A DNA stretch of 64,000 nt, from assembly GCA_021738405.1 (NCBI GenBank), contig JAIPCC010000002.1, positions 1-64,000 on the forward strand, written 5' to 3'. Of this stretch, positions 1 through 6,766 are shown one piece after another. This DNA is from Crocinitomicaceae bacterium (GTDB taxonomy: Bacteria > Bacteroidota > Bacteroidia > Flavobacteriales_D > Crocinitomicaceae). A program made the translations under genes and the position numbers. The notes below the pieces were generated by a model that saw only the letters and a list, made by a program, of their open reading frames with translations, had not been told where the DNA came from and ran no database searches. How positions within the stretch are numbered: position 1 is the stretch's first letter; every line of letters begins with the position of its first letter.

Positions 1-103
1 CCATTGCCCATTGGTCGAGGTAACGCAACTCAAAATGCCCGTCGTCCGCTTGCGTCAAAACAGCAGCTTGCATACTCTTGTATAATATCTTTGCACATCT
101 CAT
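1..103 (-). CDS. HipA N-terminal-domain protein (HipA or HipS), partial
   Basis: Only the first 34 codons are inside the window; the gene runs off the left edge. The reading starts at an ATG five bases after the stop of the upstream HTH gene and continues with a pattern typical of the short N-terminal domain of HipA-family proteins (MRCAKILYKS, then AAVLTQADDGHFEL). In that family the domain either begins a full-length HipA kinase toxin or stands alone as HipS in three-part HipBST modules. The sequence shown cannot decide between these. The close spacing behind an antitoxin-like HTH gene supports the assignment. Confidence 0.6.
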   Translation of the reverse strand, partial: MRCAKILYKSMQAAVLTQADDGHFELRYLDQWAM

Positions 104-108
104 GGCGC

Positions 109-318
109 CTATCTATTGGTTTTCAACTGTAAACTCAACTCCAAACCCAATGCTTCTGCCAGTTTGCTGAGCGTCTCAAGCGTAGGGTTGCCCTTTCCAC
201 TTTCGAGTTGTTTTAACGCACGCAAAGACACTCCGGATATTTCGGCAAGCGTGTCTTGGGTCACCTGTAGCGATTCCCGACGGTCTTTGAGTTGTTTAAT
301 TAGTGCTTGATAGTGCAT
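109..318 (-). CDS. HipB-type HTH antitoxin
   Basis: A 69-residue single-domain Cro/C1-type helix-turn-helix protein. The HTH covers roughly residues 12-66, with the recognition-helix region GVSLRALKQLESGKGNPTL. It is the upstream gene of a pair with a HipA N-terminal-domain protein that follows after five bases, the usual hipB-hipA order. By family knowledge such antitoxins neutralise the kinase toxin and repress their own promoter. The A+T-rich 113 bases upstream presumably carry that promoter, but I see no clean operator. It could also be a generic xre regulator, though the partner makes an antitoxin more likely. Confidence 0.75.
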   Translation of the reverse strand: MHYQALIKQLKDRRESLQVTQDTLAEISGVSLRALKQLESGKGNPTLETLSKLAEALGLELSLQLKTNR

Positions 319-431
319 TATACTGCTCTTTTTGTAGTAAATATAGGGATATTTCGTATAAAAACCATCAAAAGTGTATTTTATTGCACTATTTAGAAAT
401 CTAATTCTTTATCAACTGGATGTCCGTAATG

Positions 432-980
432 CTACTGATTGCGCTGACTCATAAAATCTGCCACCACATCAAACGCATCTTTACCCGTGTTGTGCATGTC
501 ATGCGCGCAGCGTGAAATATCGTTAGCGATAGAAAAATGTTGATACAAGCGGTGTTCGATGAGAGCTGGTTCCCAGAAAAATTCTCTGATGCTCACTATT
601 GCTTTGTAGCGCAAGACGTTTCTTTCGCTGAAATAATGCACATTGCCTTTGGTCAAAAGTGAGTTGAAAACATTAGAAAAACGGACAAAATCGATGGGCT
701 CGTCGGGTTCTTTTAAGTCATAGCAATAGGAATCGAGCACGAAATCTGAGCCTTCTTGGTAATAAAAGAGCAGACCTTTTCGGGTATCTTCAAAAGCGAT
801 TTGAAATTGGATCATGTTATCCGGGTGCCCTACCGTGTACTTGATTTCATTGTTGTTCAAATGCGCTTTGATGCGCTCAAAAACGATGCTGTCCATTTGC
901 TCGACATCTTGTTTCTGTTTTTTAAAAGCAACGAGTTCTTTATAGAGATTCCAGAGTTCTTTAGGTGTATTGTATTTCAT
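432..980 (-). CDS. hypothetical protein, 182 aa
   Basis: I do not recognise this protein with certainty. It is 182 residues, has no signal peptide or membrane segment, and mixes an N-terminal helix with an alternating alpha/beta middle (QFQIAFEDTRKGLLFYYQEG). This is reminiscent of YbjN or secretion-chaperone-like folds, but that is only an impression. It opens with an ATG at 980. It is transcribed away from the DUF3127 gene, sharing a 206-base divergent intergenic region that contains a phased T-tract array. Confidence 0.55.
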   Translation of the reverse strand: MKYNTPKELWNLYKELVAFKKQKQDVEQMDSIVFERIKAHLNNNEIKYTVGHPDNMIQFQIAFEDTRKGLLFYYQEGSDFVLDSYCYDLKEPDEPIDFVRFSNVFNSLLTKGNVHYFSERNVLRYKAIVSIREFFWEPALIEHRLYQHFSIANDISRCAHDMHNTGKDAFDVVADFMSQRNQ

Positions 981-1052
981 GACAGGCGGTTTTGGTCCGA
1001 AACTTTTGTCAAGGATTATGCCATTCTTTTATTCATTTATCTAAAAGGGGTG

Positions 1053-1143
1053 TTTTGACGATTTCCCTCCATATTTTGACATATTTTTCATTTTTTGACA
1101 CTTTTTGAGCATTTTTTGAACGTTTTTGCTCGATTTTGAATTT
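1053..1143. repeat. helically phased T-tract array (predicted bent DNA)
   Basis: Runs of four to six T, most followed by GA, begin at 1053, 1074, 1084, 1091, 1102, 1112, 1123 and 1134. Except for the 1091 tract, their centres from 1075 to 1135 fall close to every 10.5 bases, the DNA helical repeat. Phased A/T tracts of this kind bend DNA. The array lies in the divergent region between the 182-aa gene and the DUF3127 gene, so it may act as an upstream curved element or a nucleoid-protein site. Confidence 0.7.
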
Positions 1144-1186
1144 GGCACAAGTATTGAATAAGCGGTGTCGAACTAAAAAATACGTC

Positions 1187-1558
1187 ATGCAAGTCATCGC
1201 AAAACTGCTACAAAAACTACCGCTTCAGACCGGCCAAGGAAAAAACGGAACTTGGCAAAAACAGGACATCATTGTTGAAACCGATGGGCAATATCCGAAG
1301 AAAATTTGCCTGAGTTTGTGGGGAGATAAATTTTCGAATATCGCCCTGACCGAACAGCAAACCTACAAATTTGATATCGACCTGGAGAGCAGAGAATTTT
1401 CAGGGCGTTGGTTCACGGATGTCAAAGCATGGCGCATTGAGGCCTTTGATGCTTCGACTCAAGCGCAAACCACAAACAACACCAATAATTTGGGCAACCT
1501 GCCTCCTTTATCCGGATTTGATCAGGCGAATGACGATGACGGCGATTTACCTTTTTAA
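1187..1558 (+). CDS. DUF3127 OB-fold protein with SSB-like acidic tip
   Basis: A 123-residue protein of the DUF3127 family, which is common in Bacteroidota and related to OB-fold single-stranded-DNA-binding proteins. Family hallmarks visible are GQGKNGTWQKQDIIVET near residues 16-30, PKKICLSLWGDK, and ESREFSGRWFTDVKAWRIE around residues 69-87. A low-complexity linker rich in T, N and Q then leads to the last eight residues DDDGDLPF. This closely resembles the acidic C-terminal tip with which SSB recruits partner proteins. The start is placed at the ATG at 1187 because the family begins with this M-x-V/I-x-x-K-L pattern; the longer frame opens with TTG. Two hypothetical genes follow in the same direction with 8- and 18-base gaps. 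Confidence 0.85.
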   Translation: MQVIAKLLQKLPLQTGQGKNGTWQKQDIIVETDGQYPKKICLSLWGDKFSNIALTEQQTYKFDIDLESREFSGRWFTDVKAWRIEAFDASTQAQTTNNTNNLGNLPPLSGFDQANDDDGDLPF

Positions 1559-1566
1559 AAAATCTT

Positions 1567-2040
1567 ATGCTCGCTAAAACATTACAAACAGACGAACAAC
1601 AAATCCGCAAAAATGAAGACCTCCTCAACGACTTCCAGTTTGCTTTTTTGATCCAGAATATCAAGCGCATTACGGCCCTACTCGACCCTAAAGGGAAATT
1701 TTTTGGGAAGCAGAATATCCACTTTGGCAAATCAAAGCTCTACCAACTGATGCAGCACGATGGCAAGGAAGAAAGATGCTTTGCACAAATGTGTTCCAGG
1801 GGTTTTAGCCTCGATGAACAGCCGGGGCAAACCGTGCTTGAGTTTCGCTTTCCGATATTAGAGGAGGAGAACTTCTCTGCCTTTGAGCTTCACCGCGACC
1901 GCTTTGGAGAAGCGCCAGACCCAAAACTCGATGAAATTGTGCTGCGCTTTGCACTGGTACTCAAAGATGGTAAGATCAGTGAGATCAGGATACCGTCGAA
2001 AGTAGCGCAGTCTCTCGAACAATTCATCAACGAAAATTAA
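1567..2040 (+). CDS. hypothetical protein, 157 aa
   Basis: Unrecognised soluble protein of 157 residues. The N-terminal third is helical and charged (KTLQTDEQQIRKNEDLLNDF), the middle contains a basic stretch around KGKFFGKQNIHFGKSK, and the C-terminal part looks alpha/beta. No signal peptide, membrane helix or familiar catalytic motif is visible. It begins eight bases after the DUF3127 stop and is followed 18 bases later by the 161-aa gene, so the three are probably cotranscribed. Its job is therefore best guessed from its operon partner, a putative nucleic-acid-binding protein. Confidence 0.6.
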   Translation: MLAKTLQTDEQQIRKNEDLLNDFQFAFLIQNIKRITALLDPKGKFFGKQNIHFGKSKLYQLMQHDGKEERCFAQMCSRGFSLDEQPGQTVLEFRFPILEEENFSAFELHRDRFGEAPDPKLDEIVLRFALVLKDGKISEIRIPSKVAQSLEQFINEN

Positions 2041-2058
2041 ACAACAAAACCTCAAAAA

Positions 2059-2544
2059 ATGATAGAAGAAACTACCCTGGTAGCTCCAGAAACAACCGTG
2101 CACATTCAAATTACCAATGGCCAATTGGTGCGCAAGTGCATTCAAGACATGAACACCGCGGCACTTTATTACCTACTCGACGTAGAGCGCACCTACCAAG
2201 ATTGGCAGCGCAACGAATTTATCTTGAAACTCGAGTATATCATACGCCAATTCCAAGCCGACGGCGACACCTACCTCAATGCCGTTCAGGGCGCTTGCGG
2301 TGGGTCTTGCTCGAAAGGGCAGAACGGCTACCTCTTTATTGGCAACAACAGTAAAAATTACATGAATTTACTTTTTGTGGAAGACCAACTCGAGCTCCAA
2401 GATCTCTACGAATGCAGCACATTCCGGACAAATTTCAAGAACCTCGAACTCAAGAAACGCTATTACATCGATCCAAAAACACAAAGATTAATGCGCTTTT
2501 TTGCCGAGTTCAATGCGGCCATGGACTCCGATGATCCTTTTTAG
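2059..2544 (+). CDS. hypothetical protein with SSB-like C-terminal tip, 161 aa
   Basis: Unrecognised 161-residue protein. A helical N-terminal half (around DVERTYQDWQRNEFILKLEY) precedes a Cys/Gly element, GACGGSCSKGQNGYLFIGNN, near residues 78-97, and an alpha/beta remainder. The protein ends AAMDSDDPF, again like the acidic tip of SSB (ending DDDIPF in E. coli). Two genes of one short operon thus share this unusual ending. It starts at an ATG 18 bases after the preceding gene and is followed after 41 bases by a vWA gene. Binding of the tip to DNA-repair or replication partners is inference only. Confidence 0.6.
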   Translation: MIEETTLVAPETTVHIQITNGQLVRKCIQDMNTAALYYLLDVERTYQDWQRNEFILKLEYIIRQFQADGDTYLNAVQGACGGSCSKGQNGYLFIGNNSKNYMNLLFVEDQLELQDLYECSTFRTNFKNLELKKRYYIDPKTQRLMRFFAEFNAAMDSDDPF

Positions 2545-2585
2545 CAAAACCTTTTTTTAATTCAAAACCATCAAAAACAAACAAC

Positions 2586-3263
2586 ATGGAAACAACAGAC
2601 AACAACTTCACGAACAAAACCACATTGTATCATTTCATCATTGACCGCAGCGGCTCTATGCGCGGCATGGAAAACATGGTAGTGGGCGGCTACAACGAAC
2701 ACATCTCTGGTGTCAAGAACTTACAAGCAACGTACCCAGACCAAAAATTCTTGATGTCGCTAACGGTCTTTGACCACGAGATCACTACGCTGGTGCATCC
2801 GTCGCCAATAGAAGCGCTTCAAGAATTGCCCGCCGATGCATTTACGCCCCGCGGCTCCACGGCCCTACTCGACGCCATTGGCAAAAGCATTCACCTCATT
2901 GAATCTGAATTCACTAAGGCCATCCAAAACGACGAAATGAGTGTCGTAACGATCATCATTACCGACGGAGAAGAAAACTGCTCTCAATTTTTCAGCTACG
3001 AAGCCATTGCCAAACAAATCAAAGAAAGAGACGGAACCGGCAAATGGACCTTCAGCTTCATTGGCTGCGATTTTGACGCCCTGAACATCTCCGAAAGACT
3101 CAACATCAGACGTGAAAACGTACGCAATTTTGAAAAAAGAAATTATGACATCATGAGTGGCTTCATGGATGATTCCATGGCGCGTTACGCCGAGGCAAAG
3201 TCAAATGGAAGTTTTAAGAAGCGCGTCTTGAATTTCTTTTCTGATGAAGATTCAAAGTTTTAA
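2586..3263 (+). CDS. cytoplasmic vWA-domain protein (paralogue 1)
   Basis: A 225-residue protein consisting almost wholly of one von Willebrand factor A domain. The metal-ion-dependent adhesion site is intact: DRSGSM near residue 20, the Thr-containing loop PRGSTALLDAIGKS around residues 94-107, and the Asp motif ITDGEEN near residue 127. There is no signal peptide. The vWA fold mediates metal-dependent protein-protein contacts, and partners cannot be inferred from the sequence. The closest relative in the window is the paralogue at 4344-5006, similar along its whole length. The last 50 bases overlap the 3' end of the oppositely transcribed deacetylase gene. The C-terminal tail is basic, then acidic (KKRVLNFFSDEDSKF). 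Confidence 0.85.
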   Translation: METTDNNFTNKTTLYHFIIDRSGSMRGMENMVVGGYNEHISGVKNLQATYPDQKFLMSLTVFDHEITTLVHPSPIEALQELPADAFTPRGSTALLDAIGKSIHLIESEFTKAIQNDEMSVVTIIITDGEENCSQFFSYEAIAKQIKERDGTGKWTFSFIGCDFDALNISERLNIRRENVRNFEKRNYDIMSGFMDDSMARYAEAKSNGSFKKRVLNFFSDEDSKF

Positions 3264-4191
3264 GCTTTGTGACTGGTGTTTGACAGATCTTCTCGGAAAT
3301 GATCTGCAAGGACGAAAGATGTAAATCCAGCACCGCGTTGTAGTTATCGGCGCGGTAGCCGCCAAATAAGGCAAGCGTTACAGGTAGCGGCTTGCCTATT
3401 TTTTTGGAGACGGCGTTCACCCATTCGGAAAAGATTTCGGCGCAAAGCAGCCAGTGTTTGGTGTCGCAACCACCGCCGATGTCGTCGTCGGCATGTGAAT
3501 CTGCACCATGTGCAAACACTACATAATGGATCTTGCCTGCCAAAATGAGTTTTGCAACACGATCCAACCCATCTTGAAAAGATTGAATATAACTTTCATT
3601 ATAACCACTTGGGTTTACATTGCATCCTTTCGGAATGGCAAGGTTCAGTTTTGGTGCGAAAGCTCTGGTGTCTTCAATGCTGTTTCCGTAATGGCCATCT
3701 AGGTCAAAGTATGCGCCAGACACCCCAAATTCGTCGTAAAGTTTCAGCGCTGAAATAACCTGCCCAGAGAAAGTACAAAAACCCGAACCGCGATTCGGTT
3801 GTGCATGGTGCATGCCAGATACCGGAGCAAAACAAACTGTTTGTGGATGCAGTAGCGCATGTTTTTTGGCTTCATACAAAGCTGCGTTGGTGTAACCTAA
3901 GCTGTGCACTAAATTTTTGGACCACGGCAAGTTGTTTGAACGGTAGTTGCCCTCGCCATTGAAAACGTTATTGACGTACGACGGCGTGTGGGCCAACTCG
4001 AAATCGGCTTTTGTGTAGGGTTCGAATTGCGAAGTCCGCAAAAATAAATTATTCAAGCCCAAGTGCTCGATGCGCTGCATTAATAGATAAGGCTTGAGCG
4101 GTGATTTCGAAAAAGAGGCATTTTGAATGTTGTCAAAACACACTTGTTGATCGGTGTAAAACGTTCGGATTTTCTTGCTGCGTTGTTTCAT
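3214..4191 (-). CDS. histone deacetylase / acetylpolyamine deacetylase family protein
   Basis: A 325-residue zinc-dependent deacetylase of the arginase/HDAC fold. Motifs in order: the His-His dyad in SGMHHAQPN with GSGFCTF, the zinc-ligand block DLDGHYGN, the third ligand block GADSHADDDIGG, and the catalytic tyrosine in FGGY. All residues for catalysis appear present; the usual HH of the second block is HY here. Bacterial members deacetylate acetylpolyamines, acetoin-pathway proteins or small metabolites, and the substrate here is unknown. The start is taken at the ATG at 4191 because the longer frame begins with TTG. The gene is convergent with the upstream vWA gene (50-base overlap) and divergent from the second vWA gene. 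Confidence 0.85.
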   Translation of the reverse strand: MKQRSKKIRTFYTDQQVCFDNIQNASFSKSPLKPYLLMQRIEHLGLNNLFLRTSQFEPYTKADFELAHTPSYVNNVFNGEGNYRSNNLPWSKNLVHSLGYTNAALYEAKKHALLHPQTVCFAPVSGMHHAQPNRGSGFCTFSGQVISALKLYDEFGVSGAYFDLDGHYGNSIEDTRAFAPKLNLAIPKGCNVNPSGYNESYIQSFQDGLDRVAKLILAGKIHYVVFAHGADSHADDDIGGGCDTKHWLLCAEIFSEWVNAVSKKIGKPLPVTLALFGGYRADNYNAVLDLHLSSLQIISEKICQTPVTKLKTLNLHQKRNSRRAS

Positions 4192-4343
4192 GGCTTTGGG
4201 GTTTTTGAGATTGAACAATTGCGATTTCTCTGCAAAGTTCGGCAGACTTAGCCCCTCGAATGAAATAATTACAAGCTTGTAGAAAAGACGATTAGAGCAG
4301 AAATCGCCCGCAACTTTGCAGTGTAATTTTTAAAAACAACGCT

Positions 4344-5006
4344 ATGAAAAACAAAAAAACACTTTACCACTTTGTGATCGATCAAAGTGGCTCTATGGCA
4401 GGTATGGAAGCACTCGCTGTGGGAGGATTCAACACACAACTTCAAACCATAAAAACGCTGCAACAAGAAAAACCTGATGAAGAATTCTTGTGCTCACTCA
4501 CCCTGTTTAATGGCGAGGTGGTAGATGTACTCAGACAGGCCCCAGTAGAAAAACTAATTGCGCTAAGTGATGGATACTTCAGACCAATTGGCTCTACCTC
4601 CTTACTCGACGCTATCGGTAAAAGTATCTTTAACATCAAGCAGCAATTTGGCAATGACATTGCAGAAGACAAAATGTCAGTCGTGATGGTCATCATTACA
4701 GACGGACATGAAAACAGCTCTAGAATGTACACCTATCATGACATTGCGCAGTTAATCAAAACGTTAGAGGACACCGATAAATGGACTTTTAGTTTTCTTG
4801 GTGCAGATTTTGATGCGATCCACACGTCAAAAATGTTAAACATCCGTCGGGAGAATGCGATGAGCTACAGCAAAACCAGTTACTCCGAAATGATGTATGA
4901 CCTCAGCGACTCTATTAAGGCCTACTCCAATAGTAAGTCTGAAGGAAATTTGAAAAAAGACTTACTCGACATCTTTAAAAACAAAGACCGTCGCGAAGCC
5001 AAATAA
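4344..5006 (+). CDS. cytoplasmic vWA-domain protein (paralogue 2)
   Basis: A 220-residue single-domain vWA protein, a full-length paralogue of the gene at 2586-3263. They share DxSGSMxGME, the GGxN segment, GSTxLLDAIGKSI, the IITDGxEN motif, WTFSFxGxDFDA and LNIRREN. The metal site (DQSGSM near residue 14, ITDGHEN near residue 124) is complete. There is no export signal. The lysine-rich tail ends KKDLLDIFKNKDRREAK. The gene is followed after 19 bases by the 376-aa His/Cys-cluster gene, so the two are probably cotranscribed. vWA proteins often work with ATPases or kinases, but none is adjacent here. Confidence 0.85.
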   Translation: MKNKKTLYHFVIDQSGSMAGMEALAVGGFNTQLQTIKTLQQEKPDEEFLCSLTLFNGEVVDVLRQAPVEKLIALSDGYFRPIGSTSLLDAIGKSIFNIKQQFGNDIAEDKMSVVMVIITDGHENSSRMYTYHDIAQLIKTLEDTDKWTFSFLGADFDAIHTSKMLNIRRENAMSYSKTSYSEMMYDLSDSIKAYSNSKSEGNLKKDLLDIFKNKDRREAK

Positions 5007-5025
5007 TAAACTAAAACAAGCGCTT

Positions 5026-6156
5026 ATGAAGGTACATCTTATTCGATCTGAAGGATTTGATATTGAAGATTTCAATAATGTCTTCAATTTATTAAAAACC
5101 ACAAAAGGCCCAATAGAGTTTGTGCCTTCTGAGCCCATTGTTTTGCCAGAATCGGATAACTTTATCCATTATGAGGATTTAAAATCCTTTGAAAAAAAGC
5201 ATATGCCGGAATGGAGCATGGTGCACTCCTACATGCCGGAAGAACGTGTGTTTCCTATGACAAAGCCTGTTTTCACATGGGAACAACTCTTCCAGATTTG
5301 CCAAGATTTTCGTTCGGCAAACAACATTCCAGATACTGATTATGTGATGTTACTCACCGAACAAGCCAACGACCTGAACTGGTTTGGCGCGATTGATGAA
5401 AGTATGAAAAACTATTTTATTCATACGGCCGATTGGGATCACTATTTTCAGAATAATGTTGACGTGCGGTTCCCTATTGCCTATGAAATTGCCGTTTGGT
5501 TGCTGCGCAGTATGATGTTTAGAAATCGCATTGAAATTATCGACAACATTCACGAAAATGCCCAAGGCTGCATGATGGATTTTTGTCAAAATAAAAAAGA
5601 TATTACCATCAAAATGCGTACAGCTGATGTATGCCCGTCTTGTACTGAACTCATCACCAATCGTGACATCCGTAAAAACTACCTCAAACAACTTTTTGAC
5701 ACCATGGAAAGCATCCGAAAAAACTTGCTTTTCAGACAGCGCTCCGTATTATTGAACGAGCCAAGTAGCATGCAGATTCGTGGCTACAGAAAGGATATCT
5801 ACTTAAGAGATTTGGGAGACTTACAAATCAATCTCAACCCAAAAGAAAAGACCCTATATCTGCTGTATCTAAATCATCCGGAAGGAATCAATTTGAGCTG
5901 TTTGATTGACCACAAGGAAGAATTGACAGCTTATTATTCTATGCTTACTGTCTCAGGGTCAACTGAGCGAGTTGAATCAGTGATCAATAAAATGATCGAT
6001 TACAGGCAAGCGGTGGATGTGAGTATCCAATTTTCAAAAATTAAAAATAAGTTCACAACTGCACTTGGTGAATTTGGAAATCAATATGCCATAGAAAAAG
6101 TTGGCGATAAGCACAAAATTGTCCTCAATCGTGAACTTGTTCAAATTGTTGATTAA
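5026..6156 (+). CDS. unrecognised protein with His/Cys metal-type cluster, 376 aa
   Basis: No function can be named. The N-terminal about 240 residues end in a striking cluster: HENAQGCMMDFC (His176, Glu177, Cys182, Asp185, Cys187), then KMRTADVCPSC (Cys203, Cys206). This has the look of a structural or catalytic metal site. The segment before it (LLTEQANDLNWFGAIDE, then HTADWDHYF and FPIAYEIAVWLL) has the flavour of a degenerate metallopeptidase-like domain. Residues about 250-376 form a second, probably helical, domain (LNPKEKTLYLLYLNHPEGI). I recall similar segments in other Bacteroidota proteins. There is no signal peptide. It sits directly behind the second vWA gene and ahead of a Cys-rich small protein, which suggests a common module. 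Confidence 0.6.
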   Translation: MKVHLIRSEGFDIEDFNNVFNLLKTTKGPIEFVPSEPIVLPESDNFIHYEDLKSFEKKHMPEWSMVHSYMPEERVFPMTKPVFTWEQLFQICQDFRSANNIPDTDYVMLLTEQANDLNWFGAIDESMKNYFIHTADWDHYFQNNVDVRFPIAYEIAVWLLRSMMFRNRIEIIDNIHENAQGCMMDFCQNKKDITIKMRTADVCPSCTELITNRDIRKNYLKQLFDTMESIRKNLLFRQRSVLLNEPSSMQIRGYRKDIYLRDLGDLQINLNPKEKTLYLLYLNHPEGINLSCLIDHKEELTAYYSMLTVSGSTERVESVINKMIDYRQAVDVSIQFSKIKNKFTTALGEFGNQYAIEKVGDKHKIVLNRELVQIVD

Positions 6157-6176
6157 CGCTAAAATTATTTAAAATG
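6149..6176 (+). repeat. start-region direct repeat, copy 1
   Basis: TTGATTAACGC at 6149-6159, then an A/T-rich spacer and TTTAAAATG, where the ATG is the start of the 147-aa gene at 6174. The same arrangement occurs at 6734-6766 before the transglutaminase-like gene. The first copy overlaps the last codons of the preceding gene. Confidence 0.6.
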
Positions 6177-6617
6177 AATTGGAAAGTTGGAGATACGGCG
6201 GTGGCGATTTACGACATTTATAAGTCAGCTAAACATCAAAATGGAGCCAAACACTTCAAAGCAATTGCAAAAGGGACCAGACTTCAAGTTCAAGAAGTTG
6301 CCAAATTAGGCTGCAGTATTGTTATCGATGTAGGACTTAAAGAGGCACTCTCTATGAAAGAAGTTTATTGTATTTGTTGCAAATGCAAGCCTAGTCATGA
6401 AATTCCTGCGCAGCTGAATAAAGGCCAAAATCTTTTTCTAATTTCCAGATGGTTTGTGAAAGATAATGGCGATTCTGACGCGCTACAAAGAGCCTTAGAA
6501 GATGCCAAAAAAGATCCGCTTCAAAAGAGACAGCTATTTCTTAGAAACCCTCTTACAAGTCCAGAGATAAAAATAACTGCACCAAAACCTGTCAAGGAAG
6601 TATATTTGAAAACCTAG
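6174..6617 (+). CDS. hypothetical protein with CICCKC motif, 147 aa
   Basis: Unrecognised soluble protein. Residues 1-60 look like a small beta-barrel (MNWKVGDTAVAIYDI, GTRLQVQEVAKLGCSIVIDV), similar in flavour to SH3/KOW folds. A Cys-dense element, YCICCKCKPSH, follows near residues 64-74. The C-terminal half is basic and helical, then proline-containing. It begins 17 bases after the 376-aa gene and ends the apparent operon. The bases before its ATG (TTGATTAACGC, then TTTAAAATG) are closely repeated before the transglutaminase gene at 6764. Confidence 0.5.
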   Translation: MNWKVGDTAVAIYDIYKSAKHQNGAKHFKAIAKGTRLQVQEVAKLGCSIVIDVGLKEALSMKEVYCICCKCKPSHEIPAQLNKGQNLFLISRWFVKDNGDSDALQRALEDAKKDPLQKRQLFLRNPLTSPEIKITAPKPVKEVYLKT

Positions 6618-6733
6618 TCAACATTTAGCTACAGAAACGATAACTTCACCCGACAATCAAACCAACACACATGCGCCCCAACAAATCACTAGAATTTGGC
6701 CTTATGGTCGACTGGATTGAACTCGATCGCTTA

Positions 6734-6766
6734 TTGATTAACGCAAAAATTTTATAATTTAAAATG
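6734..6766 (+). repeat. start-region direct repeat, copy 2
   Basis: TTGATTAACGC at 6734-6744, an A/T-rich spacer, and TTTAAAATG leading into the start at 6764. It matches the region before the gene at 6174. The 146 bases between 6617 and 6764 hold a 28-codon open frame (from 6671) ending within this repeat, but nothing shows it is a gene; it could be debris from a small duplication. Confidence 0.55.

Noticed and set aside
1053-1143. TTTTGA repeats as plasmid iterons or a replication origin
   Set aside because: The units are too short and unequal, there are no DnaA-box-like sequences near, and no replication initiator gene is present. Curved DNA explains the spacing better.
2586-5006. Twin vWA genes as part of a tellurite-resistance (TerY) or MoxR-vWA system
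   Set aside because: No TerD-like, MoxR ATPase, kinase or phosphatase gene is adjacent.
6671-6757. 28-codon open frame before the transglutaminase gene
   Set aside because: No ribosome-binding evidence and no family resemblance; it ends inside a repeated leader and is likely chance.
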